Shown: in pieces, positions 34,431 through 48,437 of the stretch
How positions within the stretch are numbered: the stretch's first letter is position 1
Layout: each line of letters starts with the position of its first letter
Assembly: GCF_947172395.1 (NCBI RefSeq)
Contig: NC_069086.1
Location: forward strand, 9,766,501 to 9,830,500
Source: Bicyclus anynana
Taxonomy: Eukaryota; Arthropoda; Insecta; Lepidoptera; Nymphalidae
Length of the DNA stretch: 64,000 nt
Direction of reading: 5' to 3'
The notes under the pieces: model-generated
Databases searched by the model: none
What the model was told of the DNA's origin: nothing
What the model saw: the letters and a program-made list of their open reading frames with translations, nothing else
Translations under genes and position numbers: made by a program

Positions 34431-35038
34431 TTATTTATTTTAAATTATGTATGGTTTGCATATAAAATTGTATATAAAATATATTAACCATATCTAATTG
34501 TTTTAAACTTATTAATGAAATTTATTATCATGGCATTTAAGAACAAATTGATTATAATTATTGTTAGATGTGAAATGATTAGTGATTTATATTCTCATTT
34601 TTAATTTGTTTGTTGATAAACAGTACGCATCAAGAAAGGCTGCAGTATAGTGGCACTACTGCACTACTGTTTAATTTCCTTACAAATTCGTGTTTAGGGT
34701 TACTAGGCATCTTTTCTATGAGAGGTAATTTGGAGCTTAAACCCACCTCACAATAACCTAGCCTAAATCATATCATATCATAATGGTGTCCCTAAAATCC
34801 ATATAAGTTTTTAGCTTATTGAGAATTTATTGTAGGGCAAATGGTATTTTTACACAGAGTACTTACTGACTGTCCATTAAATTATGTAATAAACATAAAG
34901 ACTATGTGATAAAAATGTAAATAAATTTTATAGATGCTAAAGTGACTTTATATTTCACCTATTTCTGGCCACTCAGCCACTTTAGGCTCCCAAGGTGTTG
35001 AAATGGTGACCCCACACTAGAAAACACAGGTTTGGTTG

Positions 35039-35187
35039 ACTTCCCCAGAAGGTGGACAGATGTCATAAGCGTGTCACAAGGATTCGCTGGACGCAGAAGG
35101 CTCAAGATTGTGATGTTTGGAAGACCCTACAAAAGGTGCAGACCCTACAAAAGGTGCATGTCCTGAAGTGAATGTCCATCAGCTAAT
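35039..35187 (+). mobile_element. RTE LINE 3' end that seeds the (ATG)n array
   Basis: 'aggtggacagatgtcataagcg', 'ggattcgctggacgcagaag' and 'tgatgtttggaagaccctac' are the plus-strand version of the RTE fragments at 30573 and 45509. A 17-bp internal duplication 'gaccctacaaaaggtgc' is present at 35121-35156. The element's natural GAT/ATG tail begins at its end. Confidence 0.85.
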
Positions 35188-37287
<2,100 letters not shown>

Positions 37288-37459
37288 CACCTTGAAAGTT
37301 GCAAGTCATTGCATCCTGGAGCAAAGGATAGGCATACTTTGTGTCCTAATCATCAAAACAGTTCTCGCAGGATCTTATAAAAACCTAAGTCTATGAGAAT
37401 AAACAACCAGGTGTCCATTATGTCTTTTATATTTTGCAGGCAAGCCATATAACAGTAAC

Positions 37460-40400
37460 ATGGCAACAGACACACAAGACCAAAATGTGGTCCTTATTGA
37501 GGATGATGATGAAATGGCTAGTGAAAATGCCAATGAAGAGTCTAATAACCAGCCTAATCAAAATTCAAAAAACAATGTAGGCACACAGATGGCAAAAAGA
37601 CCTCCAAACCAAAACAAAGGTCCAAAAAACAAGAAATTCTTCCAGTAAGCATAATTTTTCATTACTTTTAATAGGTTTAGGCATGGAGATAAAGAGTTTT
37701 TAACAAACCTTTTCAGATTTGATATTTGTGTATTTGCACGCAATTCAATCTTCAAATATTTTTTTTCTAATATCTAATTTCAAATATCTAATTTCAAATT
37801 TAGTCATTTGTTTTAGTTTTTTAATTGTAAAATTGTGGAAGTTTTTGAAACCATGAAGAAACTGAAAATTTGTACAATTTTTGTTTGGTGGCAAACAGTG
37901 CACATAAAGTAAGGCTCAAGATAGGCTCTTTCCAAACTTACTATCAAAATGTTAAAATTGTATTGTAATTTGGTACAGTACTTTCATTATCTAGAGTAAA
38001 AAAAGTACCAAAATTTTTATATTTTAAAATTTCCATACAAATCTCCAACTTTATGGGTAAAGTCCTAATATTATTATTATGAAAGATTTATGCTCATGTT
38101 CATTCATTATCACAGAGCCGTCTTTGTAATTTATTTGGCCGAATGTTAAAATTGGCATTAGGTATACTATTTTTTTTAATCCTTTAATCTTTATCTTGAG
38201 ATTATTATTTCCTTAATAAAAGTATATTTATATCATTTAGAATGACTTCGACTTGTTCATGTATTCACTTTAGAATGTTTACATTAGGACCATAATTTAC
38301 TAATGCCTATTGCATTAATATTATTACTAGGTATCCAAGAATTAACGTAACAAATTTCTTACAGGAATGATCGTTACAATAATGCTTACGGGGATTACAG
38401 CGGTGGGTATGGCCCGCCCGGTTTTGGGTACGGCCGCAATTTTACGAGACCTCAGTTTGGGCCCCCACCGCCTCTGTTTCCCTCTGGGCCTGGGCCACAG
38501 GGGCCTCCACATTTCATGTGGGGAAGAGGATTTGGACCGCAAGGCCCACCAATGCGTAGGCAACCTACAGATGACAGGACAGTAAAATATCTTGCGCGTA
38601 AGTTATATTCACTTTTTTAAAGATTAGTAAGTCCTGTATCTACACTTAAATACAACAAACTTTATATTTACTTCATGGCAAGTAAAATTAAACTGATTAA
38701 TTAATTGAATCTAATTAATTATGGCATTTAATTAAGAACATTTTGACAGCAACAAGTAGAAATTTTCTGTCTATGGTCGTAAAATCAGTCCAAAGTTCGC
38801 TCTGTCAAGTGCAAGTGTCAAATTGCCAACTTCACTTCACTTTACCCTTCTACGAGTTATCACTTTAACAATAATATTACAGGATGCGGTGTTGGAAAGG
38901 AACACCTGAAGAATCTACCGCGAGATCTGCTGCAGTTGATGGAGCCAGAGTACTGTGGTATCTGCGCTCAGAGTTTTGACTCATTTGCTACTTGTGAGTA
39001 TTGAGGCTTTCATTTTGATTTAGCTTATGTCGAAAAAAAAATTACAGTGGCTCCCGGTCAGTTGACCCCAGACTAATCCGGCGCTTCCTGCACTTCGACT
39101 TATCTACAATTTTTATTCATAATTTTTAATTACATATTTTAGTACATTTTTTTGTTTACTAAATTCGACACAATATACATTATATACTCGTAATTTTGAC
39201 GGTGTCCGTGGCGCAGTGGGATGCGCGGTGGATTTACAAGACGGAGGTCCTGGGTTCGATCCCCGGCTGGGCAGATTGAGATTTTCTTAATTTGTTCAGG
39301 TCTGGCTGGTGGGAGTCTTCGGCCGTGGCTAGTTACCACCCTACCGGCAAAGACGTACCGCCAAGCGATACAGCGTTCCGGTACGATGCCGTGTAGAAAC
39401 CGAAAGGGGTGTGGATTTTCATCCTCCTCCTAACAAGTTAGCCCGCTTCCATCTTATATTACATCATCACTTACCATCAGGTGAGATTGTAGTCAAGGGC
39501 TAACTTGTAAAGAATAAAAAAAAATTAAAAAATATGTAGCATGATTTGTAGTTCAGAAAAAAACTTATCATTTTGATTTGTAATTTGTTGGATTACAGTA
39601 TACCTGGCCTTTACTCAGCAGGCAGTAGCTACTCTAAATGCTAAAAGTTTAATAGTCCGACACTGCCCTGCAAATCGTTTGACGGATAACTGGGGGTCCA
39701 CTGTACTACTAATTGGTATTGAACCGCAATATACGTTTAATTTGTTGCAGCTCGGATTCACTACATATCCAAAAACCACTTGAAAACTCAAAAAAAGTGG
39801 TTAAACCGACAACCGGATGTTGGTTTTCGCCGCGGCAAAGAGGTAACTGGATGATTTGCCAACGTAACGTTTCCGTAGAAACTTTGTCGACAACTCGCTT
39901 CACATAATGGGAACGCGCCATCACTTAGCGAGGCGCATCACTTGGGACGCTGTCCGTGGGAACGTTGGACCCGCGGACAGACTGTATCAAGCGAAACTTA
40001 TGTGAACTCTGTCGTCAAATTTGAAACTTACATTAAAGCAAATTGTCTGTCTTCACGTTTTTAAAGACGTGAAGATTTAACTTATTTCTATTTAATTTCA
40101 TACATTTCTTGTTACATTTCTCTGTAATTATTTAGAGTAAAACTCAGGGTTAAACTTAATCTAGCAGACTTGACAAAAGTTCCGTCTGAACTTTGGTTTA
40201 TAAACAATCACTGGGCGAATTAGCTGCGCTCGGTATGTTTTAATTGTTGAACTAAAAAAATAAAGTTAACGTATTTTTACTTGCAAACGCCATTGCGTAC
40301 GTTTTAAACGTATCAGTGTGCCGCATATGATATGCATTTGAGGTACCTCGAAGATGTATGAGATGACGTTTTTAAACAATTTTTTTTTCATACTTTTGAA

Positions 40401-43400
40401 TGTCGCGTTTTCAGAGGACACCTACACCTATTAGATATAAAAGCATAAAATAAACACACGTATCATCATCAGCATCCAGTGAATCCCTGCGACTCGCTTG
40501 ATGTCGTCAGTCCATCTGGTGGGGGTCAACCAACACTGCGCTTTGTAGTACAGGGTCCCCATTCCAGCATACAACACACATATTAAAATATAATTATATA
40601 TACAAAATTTGCTTGTATACATATTTTTTACTAGCTGACGTCGCGCGGTTTCACCCGCGTGGTTCACGTTCCCGTAGAAATATGGGGATAATATATAGCC
40701 TATAGCCTTCCTCGATAAATGGGCTATCTAACACTGAAAGAATTTTTCAAATCGGACCAGTAGTTCCTGTGATTAGCGCGTTCAATCAAACAAACAAACA
40801 AACTCTTCAGCTTTATAATATTAGTATAGATGATTATTTATACAAGCTTGTAAACATATTGTGTGTCAAATTTTATAAATGAATGTATGTTTGTTCGCGC
40901 ATATCCCACATATCTGTATCGTTAGTTTAATGGAACAGTTCAATTTGCATTGCAAATCCGGTTCAGTAATTTTTGAGATATTTTTTAAAATAGTCTTGTA
41001 CATTTATACTTAGAATGTTACTTGTAGTAACATTCTATTAAAGTTTACTTTACTTTGAAGAGAATCTATGTTTATAAATATGGACGCCTAGAGTTATTTA
41101 TTTGATGCGACGTACTCGTATGGTGTTTCAGATAGCGCTGAAGGCCCGCGAACTGTACTGCGAGCTGTGCGACGTGCACATCACGTCCAAGAGCCACTCG
41201 GACTCTCACTACGCCGGGAAACCGCACCGAGCGTATGTATTCGTATTATTTGCACATTGTAGCGGCCCAACACAGGATGAGAAATCAACTGAACAGAAAT
41301 AGGGAAAAAGTCAATGGTGGCAGAGTTTTCTCACTTCTCAATTTGTCTATTTCTCTTCACGAGATTATCTCGTTGGTCGCATGTTAGCACTACTGGAGGC
41401 CTGCGTCAACGACTTATCCAGTGAAAAAGACGTATACTTATTTGTTGAGTTAAATTATCACTCTACGCCATCGATCTCCTATTAAAAAGTGGATGCACAA
41501 TCAATGACCAAAAACCATTTCGCCCCAATGAAAGGAAAGAGAGAGCGATACGCTATTGGTTGAAATTGTCTTTCTCTCGTCACTTAAAATGTCTTGGTGC
41601 TCATCTCAGTCCTACAAACCTCATTCCGTAAAGGACAGGGGATATGAAGTTTAGACCCATCACTTAGGCTTAGTGTAATAATGCATTGTCAAAAGAAATT
41701 ACACGATCAGATGTTAATCATAATGACCGGGACCGCTAGCGTTACGGTCTCTCCGAGCCACAAAAGAGAATTTTAATTGAAAGTTTGAATTACCTCTAAA
41801 TAAAATAAATAAAATAAATAAAGCCTTTATTTCCAATAATATAAAAGTAATTGCAAAACATTATACATAATAAATTTAGTATTAATTTTTAAACATGTCA
41901 ATTTCAATTTGTACATTATAAGTTTGATTTAAATTTTGATTTGAATTTCAATTTTAAATGTTAATAAATATTTTATGTCAGAAAAATTCTTCGTCATTGT
42001 TAATATTATGTCAGTTCTTTATGTCAGTTAATTATTGGAACGCCCATTTTTGGGCATAGGCCTCCTCCATCCTTCTCCATGTATCTCTATCTCTCGCCAA
42101 CCTTGTCCAAGTGGTCCCCGCTGTGTCTACGATGTCGTCGCGCCAGCGTCGTCGCGGCCGGCCTCTCGACCGGCGCTCGTCACGTGGGTACCAGTGCAAT
42201 ACCTTTTCTGTCCACCGCCCGTCCGTTGTCCTTGTTATGTGTCCAGCCCAGCGCCATTTTAGGAGACATGCTAGTTTGGCCGCGTCTATAACTTTTGTCC
42301 TGTTCCTTATTATTTTATTTTTTATTTTATGTTTTATTTTTAGGCCTAGCATGCTCCTTTCCATGGCTCTTTGGGAAACCTGTATTTTATGAATTATTTC
42401 TTTAGTGATCGGCCACGTTTGGCAGCCGTATAAAAGAGTTGGCGTTACTACAGAGTCCATTGCCTGTTTCTTCAATTTAACATCCATATTTGATTTAAAT
42501 ATATGTTTTAAGGACCAGTATGCAGCCCAGGCTTTTTTGATCCGCCTATCGACTTCATCGACATAATGTCCTTTGAAGGATATATTCTGACCTAGATATA
42601 CATACTCATCCACATATTTAATCTTGTTGTCCTGCACTGAAACTTTATATCGGTCACTGTTTGTCATCACGCAAGTTTTCTCTAAATTCATTTGTAAGCC
42701 ACACTCTCGGCTGCGGGAATCTAAAGTATTAATCATATGTACAAGCTGATCGTGACTTCTTGCCAGTAAAACTATGTCGTCGGCGAAGCGAAGATTACTT
42801 AAACATTCTCCATTTATACTTAATCCTAAACCGGTCCATTTTAACTTTCTGAAGATGTACTCTAGGAGAGCCGTGAAAAGGTTGGGCGAAATTGGGTCCC
42901 CTTGTCTTACTCCTCGCTTTACTTCAAAAGGTCTCCCTCTCTTTTCAAGTTTCACTATTGCTTTACTCTTCGTGTAGATTTCTTTAAGGATATTTATGTA
43001 TTTTTCAGCAACGTTTTGACTCCTCAAAGCACTCCACAAGGATTCATAAAAAATGGAATCGAAAGCTTTGGAGTAATCAATAAATGCTAAATACATAGTT
43101 TTTCCGTACTCTACATATTTTTCCATGATTTGACGAAGAGTAAAAATATGGTCCAAGGTAGAGTAATTTCTTCGAAAACCTGCTTGTTCTCGGGGTTGGT
43201 GGATCTCAAACTCTCCCTTTAGCCTATAGAGTATTATATTTGTAAATAATTTATATAACCCTTGTAATAAGCTAATGGGCCGATAGTTATTAATTTCCTG
43301 GGGGTCTCCCTTTTTATAAAGTAAGGTTATGATTGAGGTTTCCCATTGTTCTGGTATTTTTTCTTGTTCTAAAATGTTATTAAATAGTTCGGTTAATATA

Positions 43401-46400
43401 GGAGTCAGTGGTTCGGAAATTGCTTTGATAGTGTCGTTTGTTATGTTGTCCTCTCCTGGGCTTTTCATACACTTCAAAGAATTGATTCCGCGCCGGATTT
43501 CACTTTCGAGAAATACAGGGATCTCAACTATATTCTTATCTCTTATTGGTCATTTTCGACTGGCGTTTTGTACAAATTTTGATAAAACTCGGTAGCTACT
43601 TTAATAATGGTGTTTCTGTTTGTAGTAGTGGCGCCGGATGAGTTTCTCAAAGTTGGTATCCACTCTTTCGTGTTATTTAAACGTTTATTTCCGCGTTTTA
43701 CAGATCTCCTTTTGCTCAATTCCTCTTCAAATACCTTTAATTTGTAGTGTTCTTTGTTAGTTTTTAAGGATTTTCTAATTTTTTTATAAAGATATTTTAA
43801 ACGATTTCTTTCAGAGTCTGTTTTAAATAATTTTCCTTTGAGTTCTGTTCTTTCTGAAATCATTTTTCTCACTTTATCTGTCACGTAGTATTGAATTCGA
43901 TTTTCCGTTTTTCTATCCGGCAATGTATTAATGCTTTCTCGGATTGTATTTATTAGATTTGTATAAGTTTTTTGTATGTCATTTGTAGTTTCTAGTGTTT
44001 TTGATAGTTCTGTGAAGGCATTTTTTACGTGTTCGCATTCAATTGGCTGGTATCCTGACTGATGTTTTCCAAAAATTCTTCTGTGCTTGCGATGTTTTTC
44101 TGTAATGGCAAGAGTAGCTCTGACTAATCTGTGATCAGTTGGGTGTGAGGTGTTAATTACTTCCATGTTACGGATGCAGGATATATCATTACTTTTGGTA
44201 ATAAAGAAATCTATTTCATTAAATGTACGACCATCAGGCGATTTCCACGTCCATCTTTGTTTTGGTTTCTTTTTAAAGTGGCTATTCATTATGTAGAGTT
44301 GGTTTTCAAAACAAAAATTAATAAGTCTTGATCCTCTCTTATTTCGATTTCCATATCCCCATGGGCCCATAACAGTGTTATCCTCTGAGTTGGCATACCC
44401 GATCTTGGCATTGAAGTCTCCTATTAAGTATGTTTTCGATAGAGTATTTTCGAGGGCCAATTCAATGTTGTTGTAGAGACACTCTAGTTCTTCTTCAGAT
44501 GAATTTTCAGTTGGCGAATAGATTTGTATGATACTCATTGAAATGCTTTTTATGTGTATGTCCAATCTAGCGACTCTATCAGAAATTGCCATAAAGTCAA
44601 TTATGTTATTTTTAAACTTCTTTTTTACCATAAATCCTACCCCATTACTTCCACTTTTCTTTCCTGTGTAAAGTAATATGTATTCGTCATGCTCTATGAT
44701 ATGTGTTCCTTCTTTTTTAACTTCCGATATTCCTAATATGTCCCATTTGATATTTTGTAGGGCATGTTCTAATTCTTCTAGGCGGCCTATTCCTACAAGA
44801 GATCTCACATTAAATGTAGCAATGTAATATAGATGGTGATGTTGGATGGAGGGTGAAGGTCTACTGCTCCCTTGGGGACCAGCCGGCTTGGGAGAGATAC
44901 TGTTTGTTATACTGTTTTTATATATTGGAAGGAGAGAGGCCTTTCGTTGCTAAGTTCGAGGCGATACTATTGTAGAGCTCGATAGAGTAGTATTTGATGT
45001 CATATAGGAGTCAATGGTTTTACTCTTTTTATGAGCATAATAGGTACTTTTGCGCATCGGTAGAGTTTCGGGAGAAGAAAGTGGCTTCCTTTTGTTGCTT
45101 CGCGACTTCGGACTCTCTTGGTTGATAACTTTATCTTTAGTATAGTTTTTATTATTACCCAGTGATGAATTACCTCTATCAAAAGAAAAATTTAATTGAA
45201 TAATTTGTTAACTTCAATCCTGTAAAAACAAATTATAATAAATTGTAATGCTTTATGTTCCTAGGATTGTCGAGGGACGTAAGAACCCGAAGAATCCATT
45301 TTTGCTGCAACGCGGAATGGCTGATAGAGTGTAAGTAACATGCTATCTGATATTATAATGCCTCATTCGCTCCTCAATTCGGTGCTTTTCGGAAATATGC
45401 CACGAAGCTCTAGCTCAAGCTATCTCATGATACCCAGGAGAAGATATCAAAAAATTTAAACCTACCAAAGCCACCATATTCCAAAGTCCATAATTGGCTA
45501 CCATACTTCATCATCATCATCATCATTATCATTATCATATCAGCCAATGGACGTCCACTGCAAGACATAAGTCTTTTGTAGGGACTTCAAACATCACAAT
45601 CCTGAGCCGTCTGCAACCAGCGAATCCCGTTTGTTATCGTCAGTCCACCTGGTGGGGGGTCGACCAACACTGCTCTTTCTAGTGCTGCGTCGCCATTCCA
45701 GCATTTGGGACTCCATAGTCCATCGGCTCTTCAACTATGTCAGCTTTGTGACTCGTTGACCGGTTCGATCGATTCGATCACGCAGAGATCCTCCGAGGAT
45801 AGCTCGTTCTATCGCCCATCATGATCATGCAGTCATGATCAGATCATCATTATCCTGATGATAATGATGAATCCTATGTCACAGGTCGCAGCTCATTCGC
45901 CGCGAGAAAAAGCATCTGAAGGCCGAAGGCGAGGTAGAGGAAGACGAGAACAAGAAGGAGAAGGAAATGAAAAACATTCAACCAGAACTGTATTGTGATA
46001 TCTGCAAGGTAATAATGTGCTCTTGATTGTTCATAGGATAGTGCAGGTGATAGATCAACGCGTACATACAGCTCGTGCGGATTGACTTGGCACCAGGCTT
46101 GAATGATGTTTGTACTGTTTGTATGGATGTGTTTGGTAACCAGGTGTCAAGCTAATGCGCACGGGTTTTTGTTTCGTGTTAGGTGGTATTGGCTATAATA
46201 ATAAATAAAACTTCTGTGTCTATTTGTAATTTTAAATTAACAGCTTTTCACTAAAGCAGAGCAGGGTGCCTCACTCTGTCAAGCGTACCGGCTACGCGCC
46301 ATTTGTACGCGATGCTATTGGACGAGAGTCACGTGATCAGCCTACAGTACCTGTTTATTTAAACAATAAATAATTAAATCCTAATTACATGAAAACCTGA

Positions 46401-48362
46401 TTCCAATTCACGATTCTAATTCAATTCACAATAATTAACGTAGATTTTGTTAACCTATCAAATAACTCACTCGCCGACACGTAATATTTATTTATGTAGT
46501 GTTTGCTCTGGTTAATCTCTGAAATGGTTGTACTGATTTTGTCAGGAATTTCACTGGCTGATAGCCAATGTTATAAGCAGTAACTTGACTAATTTTATTT
46601 AGGAAAAAAATAGGATTGTCAAAAAAAGACCAATTTGGAATTCCTAGCAGTCAAAATCGCAAAATCTTATTGTGTTATTATTAAAATAAGGATTAATCAA
46701 GTATTATTATTGTTTGTAGACTTCTGTGACATGCACCGAGCAGATGACAATGCACCTCAATGGCAAGAGGCATCTCAGCAAGGAGAAGCAGCATATACTC
46801 AAGATGATGAAGGGAGAAACTGATGAGGCCAATGATGGTGAGCACTCTGACTGCTTCAGTTGGACCAATAGAGTGAACTGACCTCATAGGCCCAAATGCC
46901 TCAGCCCTAAGGCCTATATATAGGGTGTTGGGGAGTATTTGACATAGCTCTGGGATTATATTCTTTACTCGTTTAATAATAAAAAAATTTCAAAGAACAT
47001 GACTGTTTTCTGAAATTAATATTTTCTGAGTAAATAATATTTCTTTTGTAAATAGATCTTTAAAAGTGTCCTATATATGTATCCTTGTTATTATAACGTG
47101 CGAGAATTTTGAATTTTAAAATGCAAGGATAGATAAAGACGTGTGTTGTCGGAATTATTTGAATAACTTTGTATGAAAACATTTAATTTTTTAGCTTTTA
47201 TTTTTTAGTTCAAAAAATATTTGTTATGCAGTTTGGCTCCTATAAGTGGACTCGTCAACACCTTGAAGTTATGGGAAATACTTCCCAGCCCCCTGTATAA
47301 TTTATAAAATAAAAAAAGTCACTTGTCGATTTTTAATGAATAAATGGATAGAATATAATATTCCTAATTTTCTTTTATAGAGTCTCAGGAGAAGGATGAT
47401 GAAGAGGAAATGGAAGGTAAATTTTCTGACTTCATAGTGGCACTAGACGTAATGTAGATTTTAGTTGGAAAACTAAGGTTTTAACTTAAAAAAATAATAG
47501 AATTCTCGGTTTGTTGTTCAACAACTATTACAGTTAAATTAAATATTTAGTCAAATAGTTTTTTTTATAGTAATAATAAGGAAAACTATCGCTTATAAAA
47601 ACAAAGCAGCGCAGGGTATGCAAGGAACACTTCTTACAAGTTCCGCTCCATTGTTTGTCAGCCAGAGGCGTAAGTGTTAAGCCTAGGGTTTTTTTTTTTT
47701 AGAAAAATGTAGGTGTATTTCAGGTTTAGCTATAAAAATTTATGCTCAAGAAAATATAGTATTTTACAGAAAATGTGAAAAAAAATCGTCTATTTTCATA
47801 AAAAACTACCTATATTTGTTTGGATTTGTTGTATTTTCAGGTTTTTTGGCTAAAATAAGAGTGTCATATTATATGCTTTTTCACATGCGATTTTTAAATG
47901 ATTGAAAACCAAAAGGTCGTTTTTATATTGTTTGCTTAAAGTACTCTATAATACGCTATTGTATCTATCGAAAACGAATGTTTATAAAGTTTCAAAATTA
48001 AAGATTTTTTTGTTAGATTTCAGTGTTAAAAATATAGTATTTTTGCGTACTATACATTTCTTCAATAGTATGTAGTACGCAGACCCAAAATATAATACAA
48101 TACTATATATTGTAGTACGGTTGGCAACCCTAGTTAAGCCTCATGTGCCTGTAGTACTGCTTGAAATAAGAAGTCTTCTGAAAATATATCAACATTCACT
48201 AACTTAAGTTTATACACCATGTAGCCTAATTTTGTTAAAGTAGGAGAAGGAGAAGAAGAAGAAGAGAAAGCAGAAGGAGAAAATGAAGCCTTTGTTGATG
48301 ATGACTGGGGCAATGGCAGTGGCACCTGGGAGGATGCTCCTACCAAAAATGATGATGCTTGA
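37460..48362 (+). CDS. protein with three U1-type (matrin-like) C2H2 zinc fingers, probable RNA-binding
   Basis: Ten coding exons join in frame: 37460-37644, 38365-38597, 38883-38993, 39751-39842, 41132-41232, 45265-45330, 45885-46008, 46720-46837, 47381-47416, 48244-48362 (TGA), giving 394 residues. Layout: acidic, Asn/Gln-rich N-terminus; Gly/Pro/Phe/Tyr-rich low-complexity region (GGYGPPGFGYG); three fingers each matching C-x2-C-x12-H-x5-H (YCGIC...HYISKNH, YCELC...HYAGKPH, YCDIC...HLNGKRH); charged linker; acidic Trp-containing tail (DDDWGNGSGTWEDAP). Fingers 1 and 3 are each split by an intron. This spacing is that of dsRNA-binding fingers in ZNF346/JAZ, ZNF385 and ZFR, so nuclear RNA binding is likely but not shown. 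I do not recognise a specific orthologue. Introns contain SINE A, a full RTE and a TIR element. Confidence 0.85.
39197..39524 (+). mobile_element. SINE family A, full-length copy
   Basis: Same head (tggcgcagtgggatgcgcgg, then ggttcgatccccggctggg), body and A-rich tail as the copy at 21213. Lies in the zinc-finger gene intron 38994-39750. Confidence 0.88.
40465..40570 (-). mobile_element. RTE LINE 3' fragment
   Basis: 'catccagtgaatccctgcga' to 'ccattccag' matches the RTE fragments at 30573 and 45509. The 3' tail and flanks are lost. Confidence 0.7.
40631..40832 (+). repeat. dispersed 'cgcgcggtttcacccgcgtgg' repeat
   Basis: Starts tagctgacgtcgcgcggttt and ends 'ctttataatattagtataga'. Its sequence is close to that at 18558-18755. 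Confidence 0.7.
42032..43477 (-). CDS. RTE reverse transcriptase, C-terminal part of the element's polyprotein
   Basis: 481 residues from the first Met, though the frame is open upstream to about 43549. RT motifs in order: IITLLYKKGDPQEINNYRPI, LAFIDYSKAFDSI, VKRGVRQGDPISPNLF and the catalytic LRFADDIVLLA. A C-terminal segment LKWRWAGHITRTTDGRW, RGRPRRRWRDDIVD matches the family of short fragments scattered in this window. The AP endonuclease lies upstream in a different frame, so this copy needs a frameshift, or has suffered an indel, to make the usual single RTE polyprotein. Confidence 0.9.
   Translation of the reverse strand: MKCMKSPGEDNITNDTIKAISEPLTPILTELFNNILEQEKIPEQWETSIITLLYKKGDPQEINNYRPISLLQGLYKLFTNIILYRLKGEFEIHQPREQAGFRRNYSTLDHIFTLRQIMEKYVEYGKTMYLAFIDYSKAFDSIFYESLWSALRSQNVAEKYINILKEIYTKSKAIVKLEKRGRPFEVKRGVRQGDPISPNLFTALLEYIFRKLKWTGLGLSINGECLSNLRFADDIVLLARSHDQLVHMINTLDSRSRECGLQMNLEKTCVMTNSDRYKVSVQDNKIKYVDEYVYLGQNISFKGHYVDEVDRRIKKAWAAYWSLKHIFKSNMDVKLKKQAMDSVVTPTLLYGCQTWPITKEIIHKIQVSQRAMERSMLGLKIKHKIKNKIIRNRTKVIDAAKLACLLKWRWAGHITRTTDGRWTEKVLHWYPRDERRSRGRPRRRWRDDIVDTAGTTWTRLARDRDTWRRMEEAYAQKWAFQ
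43543..44808 (-). CDS. RTE apurinic-like endonuclease, N-terminal part of the element's polyprotein
   Basis: 421 residues from an internal Met. The reading frame is open further upstream (YIATFNVRSL precedes it), so the true start is to the right. Endonuclease motifs include LGISEVKKEGTH, IQIYSPTENS, TYLIGDFNAKIG, FNEIDFFI and TSHPTDHRLVRATL, the last carrying the catalytic Asp-His pair. It ends at a TAA (43543-43545) only a few bases before the RT frame takes over. Confidence 0.88.
   Translation of the reverse strand: MRSLVGIGRLEELEHALQNIKWDILGISEVKKEGTHIIEHDEYILLYTGKKSGSNGVGFMVKKKFKNNIIDFMAISDRVARLDIHIKSISMSIIQIYSPTENSSEEELECLYNNIELALENTLSKTYLIGDFNAKIGYANSEDNTVMGPWGYGNRNKRGSRLINFCFENQLYIMNSHFKKKPKQRWTWKSPDGRTFNEIDFFITKSNDISCIRNMEVINTSHPTDHRLVRATLAITEKHRKHRRIFGKHQSGYQPIECEHVKNAFTELSKTLETTNDIQKTYTNLINTIRESINTLPDRKTENRIQYYVTDKVRKMISERTELKGKLFKTDSERNRLKYLYKKIRKSLKTNKEHYKLKVFEEELSKRRSVKRGNKRLNNTKEWIPTLRNSSGATTTNRNTIIKVATEFYQNLYKTPVENDQ
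45509..45800 (-). mobile_element. RTE LINE 3' fragment
   Basis: Starts with a (atc)n tail at 45510 and reads 'cagccaatggacgtccactg' to 'gattcgatcacgcagagatc'. Same family as 9409 and 30573. Lies in the zinc-finger gene intron 45331-45884. Confidence 0.8.
46068..46170. repeat. imperfect foldback element
   Basis: 'ctcgtgcggattgacttggcac' pairs imperfectly with 'gtgtcaagctaatgcgcacggg', and related sequence 'cttgtgcgaattaacttgac' appears at 55998. Probably a small MITE, in the zinc-finger gene intron 46009-46719. Confidence 0.5.
47685..48133. mobile_element. non-autonomous TIR element with ttaagcct target duplication
   Basis: The flanks carry the direct repeat ttaagcct at 47677-47684 and 48134-48141. 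The ends are agggttttt and ggcaaccctag, a short inverted repeat of the (CT)AGGGTTGCC type. The 449-bp AT-rich interior has no coding capacity. It occupies more than half of the last intron of the zinc-finger gene. Confidence 0.65.
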
Positions 48363-48437
48363 TCAGGCGAGTATAATTTTTTTACGACACTATAGTTGGG
48401 CCCTTCATTACTGCAGCACCCGGCAAGTGAGGCATTG

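Larger units (their letters stand above)
41799..45165 (-). mobile_element. near full-length RTE-clade non-LTR retrotransposon with 13-bp TSD
   Basis: A 3,367-bp insertion flanked by identical 13-bp direct repeats tgaattacctcta at 41786-41798 and 45166-45178. On the minus strand it carries an AP endonuclease frame, then a reverse-transcriptase frame, and ends in a TTTAT-rich tail that is (aaataaa)-like on the plus strand at 41799-41822. The length and order fit a complete RTE element, about 3.3 kb. It sits inside the zinc-finger gene intron 41233-45264, antisense to the gene. The intact target duplication shows insertion was not followed by major rearrangement. Confidence 0.93.
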
